The position numbers and the translations under genes are program-made. The notes under the pieces are model-generated. The model did no database searches, was not told the DNA's origin, and was given only the letters and a program-made list of their open reading frames with translations. From positions 234,798-298,797 of the forward strand of contig NZ_JABAHZ010000008.1 of the NCBI RefSeq assembly GCF_012641265.1: 64,000 nucleotides of DNA. Direction: 5' to 3'. Source of the stretch: Chitinophaga eiseniae (lineage in GTDB: Bacteria > Bacteroidota > Bacteroidia > Chitinophagales > Chitinophagaceae). This document shows, in pieces, positions 63,181 through 64,000 of the stretch (the stretch's first letter is position 1; each line of letters opens with the position of its first letter).

Positions 63181-63220
63181 AAAGCGGGAAAAATATTTTT
63201 TGGGAGATAGCCGGAAAGGC

Positions 63221-63808
63221 CTAGTTATTCTTTCCGCCGGCATCCGGGAGGGCCGGTACGGGGGCAAAACATTGGAGACGGGCAGCCAGTTTTTTCATCG
63301 CAATGGCCAGCTGGGCATCTACGGTTTTAGGAGAGATACCGAGGATGCCTGCCACATCTTTGTAAGACAGTTCATCCTGCTTTACCAGTTTAAAGATCAT
63401 TTTACATTTAGGGGGCAGCTGTTCTACCGCCGAAGCGATGGCCTGCTGCAGTTCGTGGGTGAGCAGCAGCTGTTCGGTGTCGGGCTCGAGCCGGAAATGC
63501 TGCACATGGAGCGAGTCGAGGTCTGTTTCGGTAAAAATGGCCGGCCGGCGAAGCTGGTTTAATGCGGCATTCTTTACCGCCACATACAGATACACTCTTA
63601 TCTGCCCGATCTTATCCAGCTGGTGTCGCTTTTCCCAAAGCTTTACAAATACATCATTCACTATTTCTTCCGCTGGCTGGCGCTGTTTTACGAAGGCAAA
63701 GGCAAACTGGTATAACCGGAATACCTGCTGCTGGTACAGCGCTTTGAAAGCGAGTTGATCATCGTGAAATTGTATGCGGTAAAGTAACTCCTCCATAGTC
63801 ACGTGCAT
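63221..63808 (-). CDS. ECF RNA polymerase sigma-70 factor (FecI-like, SusCD-associated)
   Basis: A sigma factor of about 195 residues. Sigma-2 is in LAFKALYQQQVFRLYQFAFAF and EEIVNDVFVKLWEKR, and sigma-4 has the helix-turn-helix LSYKDVAGILGISPKTVDAQL. The ATG at 63808 is chosen because TTATTTTG ends four bases before it, the same spacing as in front of the sigma gene at 1437; the ATG at 63796 (MEELLYRI) is an equally plausible start. It heads the minus-strand SusCD operon. An IS end lies only about 70 bases upstream and may affect its promoter. Confidence 0.92.
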   Translation of the reverse strand: MHVTMEELLYRIQFHDDQLAFKALYQQQVFRLYQFAFAFVKQRQPAEEIVNDVFVKLWEKRHQLDKIGQIRVYLYVAVKNAALNQLRRPAIFTETDLDSLHVQHFRLEPDTEQLLLTHELQQAIASAVEQLPPKCKMIFKLVKQDELSYKDVAGILGISPKTVDAQLAIAMKKLAARLQCFAPVPALPDAGGKNN

Positions 63809-63914
63809 ACCACAAAATAAAATTTTTCTGGTAAACACGGTTACTTTTTAAGAAAAAATACTAAAGGGAGCAGAATGTGTCGTCCTGAAATAGGTTGACA
63901 GATTTAAAGATATT

Positions 63915-63938
63915 CCCGGTCGTCATTAGATGACCGGG
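63915..63938 (+). terminator. Hairpin inside the IS end
   Basis: CCCGGTC and GACCGGG pair around ten bases, followed on the plus strand by ATTTTTTG. The transposase stop codon lies in the loop. It may block outside transcription from entering the element. Confidence 0.6.
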
Positions 63939-64000
63939 ATTTTTTGTTCGTGGACCTGACCTGGTGTTTTAAGTTTAAGGGCCAGATGCGGTCTGTATTG
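63926..64000 (-). CDS. IS3-family transposase, C-terminal 24 residues only
   Basis: The minus strand from base 64000 reads QYRPHLALKLKTPGQVHEQ and ends IPVI before a TAA at 63926. The YRPH...L...TP..VH pattern is the C-terminal end of the DDE integrase core of IS3-type OrfB proteins (usual form YNxxRPHxxLxxxTPxxxxH). The start and catalytic residues lie outside the window. Confidence 0.75.
   Translation of the reverse strand, partial: QYRPHLALKLKTPGQVHEQKIPVI

Larger units (their letters stand above)
63876..64000 (-). mobile_element. End of an IS3-family insertion sequence
   Basis: From about 63876 the sequence reads TGTGTCGTCCTGAAATAGG, a TG-starting terminal repeat style of IS3/IS150 elements in Bacteroidota. 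The transposase C-terminus follows inside it. The rest of the element lies beyond the window, so the terminal repeat pairing cannot be checked and the boundary is approximate. Confidence 0.6.

Overview
The window comes from a Bacteroidota chromosome, most likely the family Chitinophagaceae and plausibly Chitinophaga (inference from gene families, not a search). The evidence is two complete ECF sigma / FecR / SusC / SusD gene sets, Bacteroidota -7 promoter boxes (TAnnTTTG), lipobox proteins, a YXWGXW-repeat protein, and many carbohydrate-active enzymes and one-component regulators. No rRNA, tRNA, CRISPR array or phage genes were seen. The only mobile element is the end of an IS3-type insertion sequence at the right edge.

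Layout. 1-1271: 3'-truncated xseA. 1437-9734: first SusCD locus (sigma, anti-sigma, SusC, SusD) followed by a metallophosphoesterase rather than a glycosidase. 9744-13196: DUF4846, a broken COG0523 GTPase and lgt, divergent from a beta-lactamase-fold hydrolase across a perfect palindrome. 13456-24371: PA2169-type protein, Crp/Fnr regulator with its probable target hydrolase, DUF4349 lipoprotein, AraC regulator, Gfo/Idh/MocA and SGNH enzymes, YrdB, an orphan ABC ATPase, M19 dipeptidase with RidA, and a YXWGXW repeat protein. 24529-26885: DinB-type proteins around a GlxA-type regulator. 26984-33394: hexuronate locus (uxaB, uxaA, a remnant of uxaC, a LacI regulator, a GH43 enzyme) tied together by shared operator copies. 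33530-38141: acetyltransferases, glycine-zipper lipoprotein, TetR with divergent FAD monooxygenase, MscS channel. 38268-50709: two GH2 enzymes, a second GlxA regulator with SRPBCC and VOC proteins, an MFS/LysR pair, a ThuA protein and a GT87-like membrane protein. 50793-51374: PhnA-type protein. 51467-63808: second SusCD locus on the minus strand: sigma, FecR, SusC, SusD, a large lipoprotein sugar dehydrogenase with a haem c domain, a nucleoside/sugar symporter and a Gfo/Idh/MocA enzyme. This is an oxidative set with no glycosidase inside it.

How the genes work together. Both SusC proteins carry an STN domain, so each can signal through its FecR to its ECF sigma. The uxa/LacI/GH43 block is a small pectin or hexuronate regulon. 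Several regulators have recognisable operators: LacI (three matches), TetR (paired), GlxA (three sites with one consensus), Crp/Fnr (at -41.5 of the next gene) and a Zur-like palindrome upstream of lgt. Two genes show decay: uxaC is reduced to its last 40 codons, and the COG0523 GTPase is frameshifted and lacks its NKxD region.
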